From Balaenoptera acutorostrata (lineage: Eukaryota > Chordata > Mammalia > Artiodactyla > Balaenopteridae): 64,000 bases of DNA. A program made the translations under genes and the position numbers. Positions 11,257-24,564 of this stretch are shown one piece after another (the stretch's first letter is position 1; the number at the start of each line of letters is the position of its first letter). The notes beneath the pieces are model-generated. The model had not been told where the DNA came from and made no database searches. It was given only the letters and a program-made list of their open reading frames with translations. The DNA lies in assembly GCF_949987535.1 (NCBI RefSeq), contig NC_080074.1, forward strand, positions 38,981,641 through 39,045,640, given 5' to 3'.

Positions 11257-14200
11257 ATTCTATCTTTAGTTAGCTAGTTATAATGATCTAATAGTGAGAA
11301 TAATAAATATTGACTAATATGATTATATTTCATAAAATATTTGCATTCTGTAGAAGACGAAATGTTTTCCTCTCATTGAATTTCCAGGGATATAAAGATT
11401 TACATTTGTTCATTTATTATAAGATTCCAGAAAGTTTTTGACCATCAAATACTTATATTTAACTTTGAGAGATGTTTTACAGTGGATGCTTAATTAAATA
11501 TGAGTTTACAAGCAAAAGATTCATAAGTTAATCATCTATCTGGCTATTTTATTTATTTAATGCCAAATGTTCAGATGTTTACAAATATTGATTTCCTTTG
11601 AAGAAAGCAATATTTAAAATTGTTAGAAAAACATATTGAACTATATTTCAGTGTGTGTTTGGTATCAACGTACATATTAGCAACTAAAAGTAAAAGGAGA
11701 GTTTTCCTCAATAAAATGGCTAATTTGAATACATAAAACTATTTAAATGGATTTAGAAGCAGTTGCATTGTAATTAAGCTTGTTGACTCACTTTACTAAT
11801 AGAGAAATAACCTTTTAGAGATAGCGTTTCAGACAATGCAATTCAATATACATAATTTTATATTAATGTAGCAAGTTATTTAGGAAATAAATAAGTAAAT
11901 TATATGTTGTGTTAGCTCTGAGGGACATTTTCTGTTTCCCACTCTTCTCCATCACCTCTCCTTTCACTTGGCCTCTAAAAACCGAGTATCCACTGATATA
12001 TTCTCTTTACCTTCTCTCCTCCCATTGCCTTTGCCTTTGCCTTTTAGTGTCCGGAAGAGAGAAAGAAGCTGAATGAGATGGATGCGTTTCCCCCCGCCCC
12101 TTGCCCCACCCCGCACATTCTGTTTTCAGCCTAAGATTCTTTAATTCTGTGTGTGATATTGGTTCTTCCTCTTCTTCTTCTTTTTTTTTTTTTAATGTAG
12201 CATTTACTAGGTTTATGACCTTGGGGCTTAGATCATTTTTATATGAATGTATTTTCCGTTTATAGCAGAATATTCCATTGACCTTTCCTAAGGTATACAA
12301 AGAATTCCTTAGAATCCTTGTTTGCTGCTAAAAATGATCCAAACATAATCACATTTACAGTTTTCATGTACAACAGTAAATTAGGCTCAAAATGAGTGAA
12401 TCTGAATGTACCTATGATAGTACAGCAAAAATATTTTACCTTATGCCATGAAATGCTGATTTTCAATTTCCAGCTAGTACCTGCGGAGCTCTTGGTGAAG
12501 TTCCTGACTCATCCATACATAGTCTGGCCATAGTCTTGGCTCATTTGAAACTTGGAGAGTTATCTCCTGCTCACTGTGTCTAGTAACAAAAGACTTTGTC
12601 TTCCTTTGGGGCCTCCCCGTAAGCCATAGATGATGGTGCCAAACACCATAGGTGTTTGTGATGATAGTTACAATTTAGTGCACCTTTGGAACATTTCTTC
12701 AGTCCTCTATGCTTGCTGTGCTCCCCACTTCTGCTTATTTTGTAGCAGCTGCTTGTCCTTCACCCTCTGCCCAGGACTTGCCTGGTTTTTGTATGTAGCA
12801 TCAGTTATTATGGGGACAAGCAGGATTCAACTTTTTTATTGAAAAGGAGAGTATACTTACATTAGTAAGTCTTCTGAACTTCTCAAGGGTACCATGTAAG
12901 ATTGCGCCCTGAACCTTTTAGGAACACCATTTATTTCTGTGGTTGTCCTGAATTTGAATATTTATTATTACAATTTCCTGGCAGATGGCTGTGTCTTGAG
13001 GAAGGGCCAGCTTTCTCTAATAGGCACAGAAGGACCAATTGTGCAAAGTATAGGACTGAATTTCTCATAACATATTCTTTGTCATTTTGTGCATCTGTCA
13101 CAGAGGGGCAATACTATGTACATTGACATTCTAAGAGAAACCCCAAATCTATTAGGATTTAGCAGAAGTTCTTGGAGCCTTGCAACCAGCAAGCTTCCTC
13201 TCCCTGATGTAAACATCCTCACGTCTTTTAACTTTCCTCATGCAGCATGGTTTCCCTTCCTTTCAATCATCTGGTTACCTTCCTCTCCATGAAGAACTCC
13301 AAAGTTTATGAGAAATGCTTACTGGAAGTGTTTGATTCTGTAATTTTATATTTTGTATGATGGGTTTATATGCAACACAGTTATCTAATTCATGTCCACT
13401 TACTCTCAGTACACCACGGGCCAGGTTCAAGAGTATTCAAATGTGACCTTCTCTTAGACTGAAAAGAAGAAAATATGTATATAAAAAAATTACGTAAGGG
13501 GTAATTATGCTCTTAGTAGCTACACAGTCATTTAAATTTGTAACAACACATGTACTATTATATGGCCACCTATCAATACTTCTTAGAATCTTCCAAAAAA
13601 TGTTATTCAGTGAAATGATTCCCAACAGTTCTAAAGTTAAGGATATGGCTATTCTAAGGACACCTGAGAGGTGAATTTAAAAAAATCAGAAGGTGCCAAC
13701 AGACATGGTTTTCAGCCTAAACTTCTGGGACTCTTTACCAAGCTTATTGCATGGTGCTCTGATGGAGTGCGGTGCCGTCTGCCTGAAGATGCCTCCACAC
13801 ACAGCCAACTGAACAATCTGACCACGCAGTTTGAATTGAGTAGAAGGGACAGACACATCCAGGTGTCCACAGAACTCCCCCAAGTGAGGAATCCTCTAAC
13901 TCAGATTGAATGCTCTCTTTATTTACGTGTGACCAGAAAGCACATGCATCTTAAATAACAAAGTGAGTTCACATGACACCTTCACTTGGGCTTTGTAGAC
14001 TTCTGCTCATTTGTCTCATGAACTAAAGGACTTTTTTTTGTTGTTGTGAAAGATTAAAGTACCTTGGTTTAAATTGCCGAATGCCAGCGTCCTTTCTCCA
14101 CCTAAGCCAAAACTTAGGCCACCTTAACTTCACCTTGCAGCTTCTTGCCGGCTGTTGTGTCATTGATTAGATTGGGTATCACACCCTTATCAGTCTTTCT

Positions 14201-15088
14201 AAATTGTCAAGTGCAGAGCAGTTGAGATGCAGTGGGTTGGTTTTTGACACTGGAGACTGTTGTCTGCTCTAGGATTTCCTCTAGGGTGAGCCTGTCCTGC
14301 TACTTGATAGCGATTATGCGTGATAGGAGCCCCTTGTGAAACCAGCCCAGAGGCAGGTACTGCCCTCCAGTGATCTTATCCAATAAGTTGTATATGCCCA
14401 CTTAGTTAATTAAAGCTGAGCAATAGGTTACCTGAGCAATGTGGCAGGTAGCATTTTCTGATGTATATTGTTAGAGGACAGTTAAATGAGATACTATCTA
14501 CTTCTTGGTTTCTGAATTAATTAGTTCCTGGGAACTTTGACACAAATAATACCAAAAGACAAATAATACACAACTGTGAAGAAAGACATAACTCTTTTCA
14601 GTTTCTTTCCTCTCTTATCAGCAGGGCTGGTGTCTCTTTATCCTTGAGTAGACAAACACTGACGTGTTTGAAGAACTTTGTGAATGATTACCTTGCTCCT
14701 AGGCAGATGGCCTCCCATAATTACTATTACACTCTCGTGGGAGGCAACTTCAGCATTATCGGAGGGAAGAAGAGCTACCAAGGTGCAGTCAAGTTGCTAA
14801 CCATCCATTATTTCACTACAGGAGGCTTAAAATAGCTGTTTCCAGCTTTCCCTTGCTCTGCTATCAGTGTAGGAACGCTTCAGAGATAAGTATTTTCGTG
14901 TGGACTGTAAGTCTGAAGTATACATCTGGTTTGAGCCATTTTGAATTACATCTTTTGTTATTTCCATCTGAGTGCTCCCTAACTGAAACAATAGAATTTA
15001 AATTTAAAAACATTGAAACTAAGAACATTATTTGTATGAGTAGCTATACTGGATTAAAAAACAGAAATAATAGTAAGAAAAATATAAT
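11257..15088. other. Unique intronic sequence, no gene recognised
   Basis: A 3.8 kb gap. Short frames (for example 12630-12842, 13671-13958 and 14644-14835) show no domain, no splice framework and no codon pattern that would support a gene. Confidence 0.6.
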
Positions 15089-15099
15089 AAAAAGTCAGA

Positions 15100-15438
15100 G
15101 GGGCTTCCCTGGTGGCGCAGTGGTTGAGAATCTGCCTGCTAATGCAGGGGACACGGGTTCGAGCCCTGGTCTGGGAAGATCCCACATGCCACGGAGCAGC
15201 TGGGCCCGTGAGCCACAATTGCTGAGCCTGCGCGTCTGGAGCCTGTGCCCCGCGACGGGAGGGGCCGCGATAGAGAAAGGCCCGCGCACCGCGATGAAGA
15301 GCGGTCCCCGCACCGCGATGAAGAGTGGCCCCCGCTTGCCGCAACTGGAGAAAGCCCTCGCACGAACCGAAGACCCAACACAGCCAAAAATAAATAAATA
15401 AATAAATAAATAAATAAGAAAATCCTTTAAAAAAAAAA
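15100..15438 (+). mobile_element. CHR-type SINE copy 5 (GGGCTTCCC subtype)
   Basis: Target-site duplication AAAAAGTCAGA (15089-15099 and 15439-15449). The pol III A-box-like TGGCGCAGTGG is at 15113-15123 and the B-box GGTTCGAGCCC at 15156-15166. The tail is (AAAT)n and then poly-A. An open frame runs through it in the sense direction, but there is no reason to think it is translated. Confidence 0.94.
15113..15166 (+). promoter_or_regulatory. Internal RNA polymerase III promoter (A and B boxes) of SINE copy 5
   Basis: TGGCGCAGTGG fits the A-box pattern TRGYNNARNNG and GGTTCGAGCCC fits the B-box pattern GGTTCGANNCC, spaced about 32 bp apart as in tRNA genes. Both motifs are intact in this copy. 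Confidence 0.7.
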
Positions 15439-15911
15439 AAAAAGTCAGAAAAATGCTTTAATAGTTTTCTAAAGGAACTCTAAGTCAGTTACTTAGCAAT
15501 CTAACTGAACCATATTCAAATGTAATCAAGTACCTACTACTCTTTTTTTTTTTGAAATAGATCTTTATTGGAGTATAATTGCTTCACAGTACTGTGTTAG
15601 TTTCTGTTGTACAACAAAGTGAATCAGCCATATGCATACACATGTTCCCATATCCCCTCCCTCTTGAGCCTCCCTCCCATCCTCCCTATCCCACCCTTCT
15701 AGGTCATCGCAAAGCACGGAGCTGATCTCCCTGTGCTATACTGCTGCTTCCCACTAGCTATTTTACATTCAGTAGTGTATATATGTCGATGCTACTCTCA
15801 CTTCGCCCCAGGTTCCCCCTCCCACCCCGTGTCCTCAAGTGCATTTTCTATGTCTACATCTTTATTCCTGCCCTGCAACTAGGTTCATCAGTACCTTTTT
15901 TTTTTTTTAGA

Positions 15912-18900
15912 TTTCATATATATGCGTTAGCATATGGTATTTGTTTTTCTCCTTCTGACTTACTTCACTCTGTATGACAGACTGTAGGTCCATCCACCTC
16001 ACTACAAATAACTCAATTTCGTTTCTTTTTATGGCGAGTAATATTCCATTGTATGTATGTGCCACATCTTCTTTATCCATTCATCTGTCGATAGACGCTT
16101 AGGTTGCTTCCATGTCCTGGCTATTGTAAATAGTGCTGCAGTGAACATTGTGGTACATGACTCTTTTTGAATTATGGTTTTCTCTGGGTATATGCCCAGT
16201 AGTGGGATTACTGGCTCATATGGTAGTTCTATTTTAGTTTTTGAAGGGACCTCCATACTGTTTTCCATAGTGGTTGTATCAATTTACATTCCCACCAACA
16301 GTGCAGGAGGATTCCCTTTTCGCCACACCCTTTCCAGCATTTATTGTTTCTAGATTTTTTTGATGATGGCCATTCTGACTGGTGTGAGGTGATTCCTCAT
16401 TGTAGTTTTAATTTGCATTTCTCTAATAATTAGTGATGTTAAGCATCCTTTCATGTGCCTCTTGGCCATCTGTATGTCTTCTTTGGTGAAATGTCTATTT
16501 AGGTCTTCTGCCCATTTTTTAACTGGTTTGTTTGTTTTTTTAATATTGAGCTCCATGAGCTGTTTGTATGTTTTGGAGATTAATCCTTTGTCTGTGGTTT
16601 CATTTGCAAATATTTTCTCCCATCCTGAGGGTTGTCTTTTCGTCTTGTTTATGGTTTCCTTTGCTGCGCAAAAGCTTTGAAGTTTAATTATTCCCATTTG
16701 TTTATTTTTGTTTTTATTTCTGTAACTCTAGGAGGTGGGTCAAAAAAGACCTTGTTGTGGTTTATGTCAAAGAGTGTTTTTCCTGTTATCCTCTAAGAGT
16801 TTTATAGTGCCTGGCCTTACATTTAAGTCTTTAATCCATTTGGAGTTTATTTTTGTTTATGGTGTTAGGGAGTGTTCTAATTTCATTCTTTTATGAATGT
16901 CCAGTTTTTCCAGCACCACTTATTGAAGAGGCTGTCTTTTCTCCATTGTATGTTCTTGCCTCCTTTGTTGTAAATTAGGTGCCCATATGTGCGTGGGTTT
17001 ATCTCTGGGCATTCTATCCTGTACCATTGATCTCTATTTCTGTTTTTGTGCCAGTACCATACTTCTTGATTACTGTTGCTTTGTGGTATAGTTTGAAGTC
17101 AGGGAGCCTGATTCCTCCAACTCCTTTTTTTCTTTCTCAAGATTGCTTTGGCTATTTGGCGTCTTTTGTGTTTCCATACGAATTGTAAAATTTTTTGTTC
17201 TAATTCTGTGAAGAATGCCATTGGTAGTTTTATAGGGATTTCATTGAATCTGTAGATTGCTTTGGGAGTATAGTCATTTTTACAGTATTGATTCTTTCCA
17301 TCCAAGAACATGGCATATTTCTCCATCTGTTTATGTAATCTTTGATTTCTTTCATTAGTGTTTTATAGTTTTCTGAGTACAAGTCTTTAGCCTCCTTAGG
17401 CAGGTTTATTCCTAGGTATTTTATTCTTTTTGTTGCAGTGGTAGATGGGAGTGTTTCCTTAATTTCTCTTTCTGATTTTCATTGTTGGTGTATAGGAATG
17501 CCAGAGATTTCTGTGCATTAATTTTGTATCCTGCAACCTTATCAAATTCACTGATTAGTTCTAGTAGTTTTCTGGTTGCATCTTTAGGATTTTCTATGTG
17601 TAGTATCATGTCATCTGCAAAGCATGACAGTTTTACTTCTTTTCCAATTTGTATTCCTTTTATTTCTTTTGCTTCTCTGATTGCCGTGGCTAGAACTTCC
17701 AAAACTATGTTGAATAAGAGTGGCGAGAGTGGACATCCTTGTTTTGTTCCTGATCTTAGTGGAAATGCTTTCAGTTTTTCACCATTGAGTATGATGCTTG
17801 CTGTGGGTTTGTCATGTATGGCCTTTATTATATTGAGGTAGGTTCCCTCTATGACCATTTTCTGGAGAGTTTTTATCATAAATGGGTGTTGAATTTTCTC
17901 AAAAGCTTTTTCTGCATCTATTGACATGATTGTATTGTTTTTATTCCTTAATTTGTTAATGTGGTGTATCACATTGATTGATTTGCATATATTGAAGAAT
18001 CCTTGCATCCCTGTGATAAATCCCACTTGATCATGGTGTATGATGCCTTTAATGTGCTGTTGGATTCTGTTTGCTAATATTTTATTCAGGATGTTTGCAT
18101 CTGTGTTCATCAGTGATATTGGTCTATAATTTTCTTTTTTTTGTGATATCTTTTTCTGGTTTTGGTATCAGGGTGATGGTGGCTTCGTAAAATGAATTTG
18201 GGAGAGTTTCTCCCTCTGCAATTTTTTGGAAGAGTTTGAGAAGGATGGGTGTTAGTTCTTCTCTAAATGTTTTATAGAATTTGCCTGTGAAGCCATCTGG
18301 TCCTGGACTTTTGTTTGTTGGAAGATTTTTAATTATGGTTTCAATTTCATTGCTTGTGATAGGTCTGTTTATATTTTCTAATTCTTCCTGGTTCAGTCTT
18401 GGAAAATTGTACCTTTCCAAGAGTTTGTCCATTTCTTCATAGTTGTCCATTTTATTGGCATAGACTTGTTTTTAGTAGTCTCTTATAATCCTTTGTATTT
18501 CTGAGTGTCAGTTGTGATTTCTCCTTTTTCATTTCTAATTTTATTGATTTGCATCCACTCCCTTTTTTTCTTGGTGAGTCTGGCTAAGGGTTTATCAATT
18601 TTGTTTATCTTCTCAAAGAACCAGCTTTTAGTTTTATTGATCTTTGCTATTGTTTTCTTCGTTTCTATTTCATTTATTTCTGCTCTAATCTTTATGATTT
18701 CTTTCCTTCTACTGACTTTGGGTTTTCTTTGTTCTTCTTTCTCTAGCTGTTTTAAGTGTAGGGTTAGATTGTTTATTTGAGATTTTTCTTGTTTCTTGAG
18801 GTGAGCTTGAATTGCTATAAACTTCCCTCTTAGAACTGCTTTTGCTGTGTCCCACAGGTTTTGGGTCATCATGTTTTCACTGTCATTTGTTTCTATGTAT

Positions 18901-19713
18901 TTTTAAAATTTCTTCTTTGATTTCTTCAGTGACCTCTTGGTTATTTAGTAGCACAGTTTAGCCTCCATGTATTTGTGACTTTTACAGTTTCTTTTCCTGT
19001 AATTGATTTCCAGTCTCATAGTGTTGTGGTCAGAAAAAATGCTTGATATGATTTCAATTTTCTTAAATTTTCCGAGGCTTGATTTATGACCCAAGATGTG
19101 ACCTATCCTGGAGAATGTTCCGTGTGCACTTGAGAAGAAAGTGTATTCTGCCACTTTTGGGTGGAATGTTCTATAAATATCAATTAAATCTATCTGGTCT
19201 CTTGTGTCATTTAAAGGTGTGTTTCCTTATTTATTTTCTGTTTGGATGATCTGTCCATTGCTGTTAAGTGGGGTGTTAAAGTCCCCTACTATTATTGTGT
19301 TACTGTTGCTTTCTCCTTTCATGGTTGTTAGCATTTGCCTTTGTATTGAGGTGCTCCTATGTTGGATGCATATATATTTATAATTGTTATATCTTCTTCT
19401 TGGATTAATCCCTTGATCATTATGTAGTGTCCCTTCTTATCTCTTGTAACAGTCTCTATTTTTTAAAGTCTATTTTATCTGATACAAGTATTGCTACTCC
19501 AGCTTTCTTTTCATTTCCATTTGCATGGAATATCTTTTTCCATCCCTTCACTTTCAGTCTCTATGTGTCCCTAGTTCTGAAGTGGATCTCTTGTAAACAG
19601 CATACAGATGGGTCTTGTTTTTTTATCCATTCAGCCAGTCTGTGTCTTTTGGTTGGGGCATTTAATCCACTTACATTCAAGGTTATTATTGATATGTATG
19701 TTCCTATTACCAT
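15912..19713 (-). pseudogene. L1 ORF2 remnant (endonuclease/reverse transcriptase)
   Basis: Broken frames cover the whole ORF2 length. From the start codon position (19713) they include part of the endonuclease ([16 protein letters not shown], in which the D of the usual RIDH is G), the linker, the reverse transcriptase with [13 protein letters not shown] (Y of the usual FADDMILY is H), and the C-terminal EYYS segment near 16029. Separate frames at 17421-18110, 18124-18450 and 18483-18872 show at least four frame breaks. The protein once nicked target DNA and copied L1 RNA; it is not functional now. Confidence 0.92.
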
Positions 19714-19771
19714 TTTCTTAATTGTTTTGGGTTTGTTTTTGTGGGTCTTTTTCTTCTCTTGGGTTTCCCAC

Positions 19772-20688
19772 CTAGAGAAGTTGCTTTAGCATTTGTTGTA
19801 AAGCTGGTTTGGTGGTGCTGAATTCTCTTAGCTATTACTTGTCTGAAAAGCTTTTGATTTCTCCATAGAATCTGAATGAGATTCTTGCTGGCTAGAGTAA
19901 TCTTGGTTGTAGGTTTTTCCTCTTTCATCACTTTAAGTATATCCTGCCACTCCCTTCTGGCCTGCAGAGTTTCTGCTGAAAAATCAGCTGATAACCTTAT
20001 TCCTTTGTATGTTTTTTTTTGTTTTTTGTGTTTTGTTTTTTGTTTTTCCCTTGCTGCTTTTAATATTTTTCTTTGAATTTAATTTTTGTTAGTTTGATTA
20101 ATGTGTGTCTTGGTGTGTTTTTCCTAGGGCTTATCCTGTATGGGACTCTCTGTGCTTCCTGGACTTGATTGACTATTTCCTTTCCCATGTTAGGGAAGTT
20201 TTCCACTATAATCTCTTCAAATATTTTCTCAGACCCTTTCTTTTTCTCTTCTTCTGGGACCCCTATAATTCGAATGTTGGTGCATTTAGTGTTGTCCCCG
20301 AGGTCTCTGAGATTGTCTTCAATTCTTTTCATTCTTTTTTATTTATTCTGCTCCTCTTCAGTTATTTCCACCACTTTGTCTTCCAGCTCACTTATTCGTT
20401 CTTCTGCCTCAGTTATTCTGTTGTTGATTCCTTCTAGTGTATTTTTCATTTCAGTTATTGTGTTGTTCATCTCTGTTTGTTTGTTCTTTAGTTCTTCTAG
20501 ATCTTTGTTAAACATTTCTTGTATTTTCTCAGTCTGTGCCTCCATTCTATTTCTGAGATTCTGGATCATCTTTACTATCTTACTCTGAATTCTTTTTCAG
20601 GTAGATTGCCTATTTCCTGTTCATTTATTTGGTCTTGCAGGTTTTTACCTTGCTCCTTCATCTGTGACATATTTTTTTGCTGTCTCAT
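19772..20688 (-). pseudogene. L1 ORF1 remnant (RNA-binding chaperone)
   Basis: Frames at 20339-20569 (coiled-coil part with [20 protein letters not shown]), 20060-20332 (RRM part with [12 protein letters not shown] and [20 protein letters not shown]) and 19707-19931 line up with the intact ORF1 at 59299-60204 but are separated by frameshifts. The original start codon position is at 20686-20688 and the stop at 19772-19774. ORF1 proteins form trimers that coat L1 RNA. Confidence 0.9.
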
Positions 20689-20699
20689 TTTTAAGTTTT

Positions 20700-21822
20700 T
20701 TTTATGAGTGGGATTGTGTTCCTGTCTTACTGGTTGTTTGGCCTGAGGCTTCTGACACTGGAGTTTCTAGACTGTTGGGTAGAGCTGGGTCTTGGTGCTG
20801 AGATGAGGACCTCCATGAGACCTCTCTCCAATGAATATTCCCTGGGGTCTGAGGTTCTCTGTTAATCCAGTGGTTTGGACTTGGAGCTCCCACCACAGGA
20901 GTTTCACCCGACCCCTGGCTCGTGAACCAAGATCCCCCAAGCAGTGTGAAAAAAAAAAAAAAAACAATAACAAGGTAAAAAAAAAAATTAGACTAGGAAA
21001 CTAGCAGATATGTTAGAAAGAATATAAAAATAAAAATATAGATGAACCAGCAACTGGGAGGTACATCAATACCACAATAGTAAAACAGAGGAGGAGGGAA
21101 AAGAAAAAAAAGAAAGAAAGAGAGAAAAGAAAAAAATGGGGGAAGGCCTTGGCTGTAGAGGGCAGGGCCTAAGCAAGGGTGAGGTTTGGGTGGTGGGTGG
21201 GGCCTATGCTTAGGACCCACAGGGCTGGAAAAGGCCCTGGGGGCTGTGGGGGGTGGGGCTTAGGCTCCAGGAACAGAAGGGGCCCAGTCGTGCCCCCCCA
21301 CCCCTGGTCTCAGAGGGCAGAGGACCTCACCTGGGAGCCCAGCTGGCTCCCCATGCCCCACTGGGCGGGGCAAATGCCAGCTGCTCCTCTCCTCCTCCCC
21401 GAGGGCACCTCCCGCCTGCCTCTCCTGTTCTCCCCTCGCCCTCCTTCTTTTGCCCCCAGGACCAATGCAGCAGGGGGAGGCGGGGGAGGAGGGGGCCTTG
21501 GAGGGCAGGGGATCAGCCTGGGAGCCCAGCAGGCTCCCTGTGCCCGAGTGGGCAGGGCAAATGCCCTCTGCTCCTCTCCAGCTCCTCCCGGAGGGCCCCT
21601 CCCGCCTGCCTCTCCTGATCTCCCCAGCCTCAGGGGCGCCAATCCTGTCTGGCCTCCACTTTTCCTCCCCCCTCAGTCCCCCCACCTCCTACCGGTTCAC
21701 TTGGGGGTTCCTCTCGTCTCCTTGGGCATCAGGGTCCCCCACCAGCGGCCAGCAGGCGCCCTAGTTGTGGGGAGATGCTAAGTCAGCATCTTCCCACACT
21801 GCTAGCTTGACTCCGCCCCCCC
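20700..21822 (-). promoter_or_regulatory. 5'UTR of the old L1, GC-rich
   Basis: The outer part (21150-21822) is strongly GC-rich in an AT-rich setting, with GGGCGGGGC-type boxes. It contains a duplicated block of about 188 bp: CTGGGAGCCCAGCTGG at 21331 recurs as CTGGGAGCCCAGCAGG at 21519, each followed by a GGGC-GGGCAAATGCC block. A long frame on the plus strand (ATG 21206 to 21781) follows from base composition and is not called as a gene. Confidence 0.75.
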
Positions 21823-22056
21823 ACTACTCTTGATAGGGTAGTCTGATTATTTCTTTTTTTAAAGCTTTATATCTATTTGATAACCTGAAATTTAATTTAT
21901 GTGAAATAATTAAAAGTGAGAGAATCCTTTCATCTTTATTACATTTAGTCTTTGAAGAATATGTCTACATAATAGAAACAAATATGGGCTTTTATTATAT
22001 ATAATTTCAAGAAAGGAAGATTTCTTTTTCTTGTCAGCTGTTACAAATCCCCTCAA

Positions 22057-22057
<1 letters not shown>

Positions 22058-22096
<39 letters not shown>
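22058..22096. repeat. (CA)n microsatellite
   Basis: An uninterrupted run of about 19 CA units. Confidence 0.97.
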
Positions 22097-22098
<2 letters not shown>

Positions 22099-22697
22099 TT
22101 ATTTAACACTGGTGAATTAGATTAAGGCCGTCTGCTTTCTTACCTTCTTACCTGGTCCATGATTATCATAATATTGAATTTAGGAGACCATCTAAGAAAT
22201 GGTCCACAGTGGCTTATGCTCCACTTGGGGAGGCACAGGCCACAGTCCTAACAGCTCAAGGTAAATCGTGGCAACAATTCTATGACAACCACTTTACAGA
22301 AGAAACATTTTCCACTCTCTGGAAGGCTGCACTTCCTCTTATTTTGAGGAGGGTAACTTCTTGTCATCTGCCTTTTCAGGGTGGAGGTCACATAGCAGTA
22401 ACTCTTCAGTTCATCTCCTTATCTAAGAGCCAGAGGACAGCGGCCTGTTTCTCTTTTCATACTTTCATAAAACACTATGCAGTGAGTGGACTCTGAATCT
22501 TGCTGAGAATTTCAGTGTCACCTTACTGTGTAAGAGTAGATATTTTGGGTACGCTACATGCTGAACACGTATGTGATCACGCTACATCATGATCTAATAT
22601 GACAGCTGCTAAAGAAAACTTCCAGTTTCTTCAAAGATGTTGTTAATATCACACGGCAGTCATTGATCCTATCCCTCTTTTCCAGTGCTCAGTCGTT
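22097..22697. other. Unique intronic sequence
   Basis: No gene or nameable repeat seen. Confidence 0.55.
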
Positions 22698-22709
22698 GGA
22701 CTGGGGTTT

Positions 22710-22889
22710 TTTTTCCCCCCCCAAGGCAAAAAAAATGTATATACATATGTATACAAAAAAAATTATATACACATATATATAAGTATAGAATTTTTTTTAT
22801 ATTGGAGTATAGCCGGTTAACAATGTTGTGATAGTTTCAGGTGCACAGCAAAGCGACTTAGCCATACATATCATGTATCCATTCTCCCT
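22710..22889 (-). mobile_element. Very short 5'-truncated L1 insertion
   Basis: Only about 100 bp of L1 3'UTR remain (TATTGGAGTATAGCCGGTTAAC, then TAGTTTCAGGTGCACAGCAA), plus an impure tail. Bounded by the 12-bp duplication GGACTGGGGTTT (22698-22709 and 22890-22901). The tail has turned into C-rich and AT microsatellite-like sequence. Confidence 0.85.
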
Positions 22890-22901
22890 GGACTGGGGTT
22901 T

Positions 22902-24299
22902 CGATTTCTTACTTTGTCTTAAAGTAAGATAATAAGAACTGTATAGATATTATATAATAAGTAGGCACCCCTAGTCTCTAGATAGCAGGATAGGCCACTC
23001 AGTTTAAAAAAACAAGCCGGGTAAAATTTCAGATAAATGGGCTTTTCATTTCATTGGTCATGTCAATGTAGAATTTCTTTAATTTTATAATACAAACTGA
23101 TAATTTGCTTAACAGATGAGAAAAGTGACTATGTGACCTTATTCTTTCAATAAAAACTTTTAAAAATATGCATTTACATAGGCAGTAAGAAAATAAAGAG
23201 GACACTATAGACTTGCAGGCATGGAATCAGAAGTTGTTTTCCTTTAATGCTGAGTTATGCTGACAGTTATCTCTGATAAAAATGAATGGGCCGTGTGACA
23301 GGAATAATCAGTGGCTGAGAAAGAGATTCTTTGCATCAGTCTGAATTGATAGCATTTACCTGATTGAGGGTAGGTAGTAATGAAGCAGTTCAACCTAATT
23401 AAAACTTTCTGAGCATTTTTCCCCCTTTCAAAAGTTAGATTTTTATAGGATTTAATTTGCAGGATATGGAAATACAAAGGCAGATTTTTGTCAAGCCTAA
23501 GGACAGGTTAATAATGCATTCAGATTCAAATCATCTTCCACATTGATAAAACTGACCTACTTTTTCTTTCAGAGAGAAAATGTCTTATGAAATATTTTCA
23601 CATAAAAAATGTTGCATTTTGGTGTCTTTCTTCTTACATTCTATAATTAAACCTGGCATATCACTCCCAAAAGTTAAATGAAGTTCAGTTCATTTTCAGG
23701 TCTGGGCTTTTTAATGAGTTAGCATCTCTGCTGCCTGAGACAAGTGGCATTCCCTGCTTTGCATGCCAGAGAATTTTTCTGACAGTAGTGATAATGATGC
23801 AGATGTTTTTCTTTGTGGGAATCTTCCAACAATATCCCTAATGAAAACACATGCCTACTTCCTGGCAAATAAAAAAAATCATTTTTCAAAACAAAAAAAT
23901 TCAAATGCCTTCATCCTAAAATGGCAAATGTAAACAGTCCATTATTTTCTTCACATCATTTTTGCTGTGTTCTGTTGTAGCAATAAAGTGATTTTCTTAA
24001 ACTTTTCTTTCTGGTCTTGATATGGAACCAACTTTTACAAAATCTCATATAGATTCCAAGTAGAGTGGGGATATTTAGAGCCATAAGGTTATAATTAGAT
24101 CACAGGGGTCAAGCTTTGGGAATTGACTATTGAAATTGATTTGCCATGCCATCTTGAACCTCATGTCTAGGTAAGCTCATTTGGTTTCAACAAAGAAATA
24201 AATACAGTTGCTCTTAGTACTATGCCCTTAAACTTATGAGTGTAACTTTGTCTGTAGATATGGAAATAATGAAAGATCTGTGTAAATAATCTTAAATCA
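22902..24299. other. Unique intronic sequence
   Basis: No gene or nameable repeat seen. Confidence 0.55.
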
Positions 24300-24345
24300 T
24301 TTTTTTAAAAAATTGAGGTATAATTGACATGTAATTTGACAAATC
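24300..24345 (-). repeat. Old L1 3'-end scrap
   Basis: AATTGAGGTATAATTGACAT is the reverse complement of a common L1 3' terminus. Only a few tens of bases are recognisable. Confidence 0.5.
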
Positions 24346-24564
24346 TTTTTTATTTTTAAAAATGTGAAATTTTGCGAAAATGCAGATGAGGTTTTTCTAA
24401 AATAAAATCTAGATATATTTTGGGGTTTAAGTGAATGTTTGCTGCTGCCCTGTCCTCAAAGGAATATTTTAATGTGTTTTCCCCCAAAAAAGAGCCTTTC
24501 ATCAGTTAGCTTTTGAAAAAGAATTTCCAGTTCAATGCACAAGAGATGTCCTTACCCTATTCTT

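Larger units (their letters stand above)
15545..21822 (-). mobile_element. Full-length but decayed L1
   Basis: About 6.28 kb, bounded by ACTACTCT (15536-15543 and 21823-21830). The 3'UTR starts at a T-run with GATCTTTATTGGAGTATAATTGC, followed leftward-to-rightward by ORF2, ORF1 and a GC-rich 5'UTR (about 20700-21822). ORF2 and ORF1 are broken by frameshifts, so the element cannot move by itself. Orientation is antisense to LIN7A. Confidence 0.93.

Noticed and set aside
12640..12658. Short palindrome CAAACACCATAGGTGTTTG.
   Set aside because: Arms of 8 bp are expected by chance in 64 kb.
13671..13958. A 95-codon frame overlapped by a 65-codon frame on the other strand.
   Set aside because: No domain, no splice context and no repeat similarity; length compatible with chance.
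21179..21781. A 191-200-codon plus-strand frame in the old L1 5'UTR (ATG 21206).
   Set aside because: Low-complexity, Gly/Pro-rich product of a GC-rich region. Overlapping frames are open on both strands, and it is not shared with the young L1.
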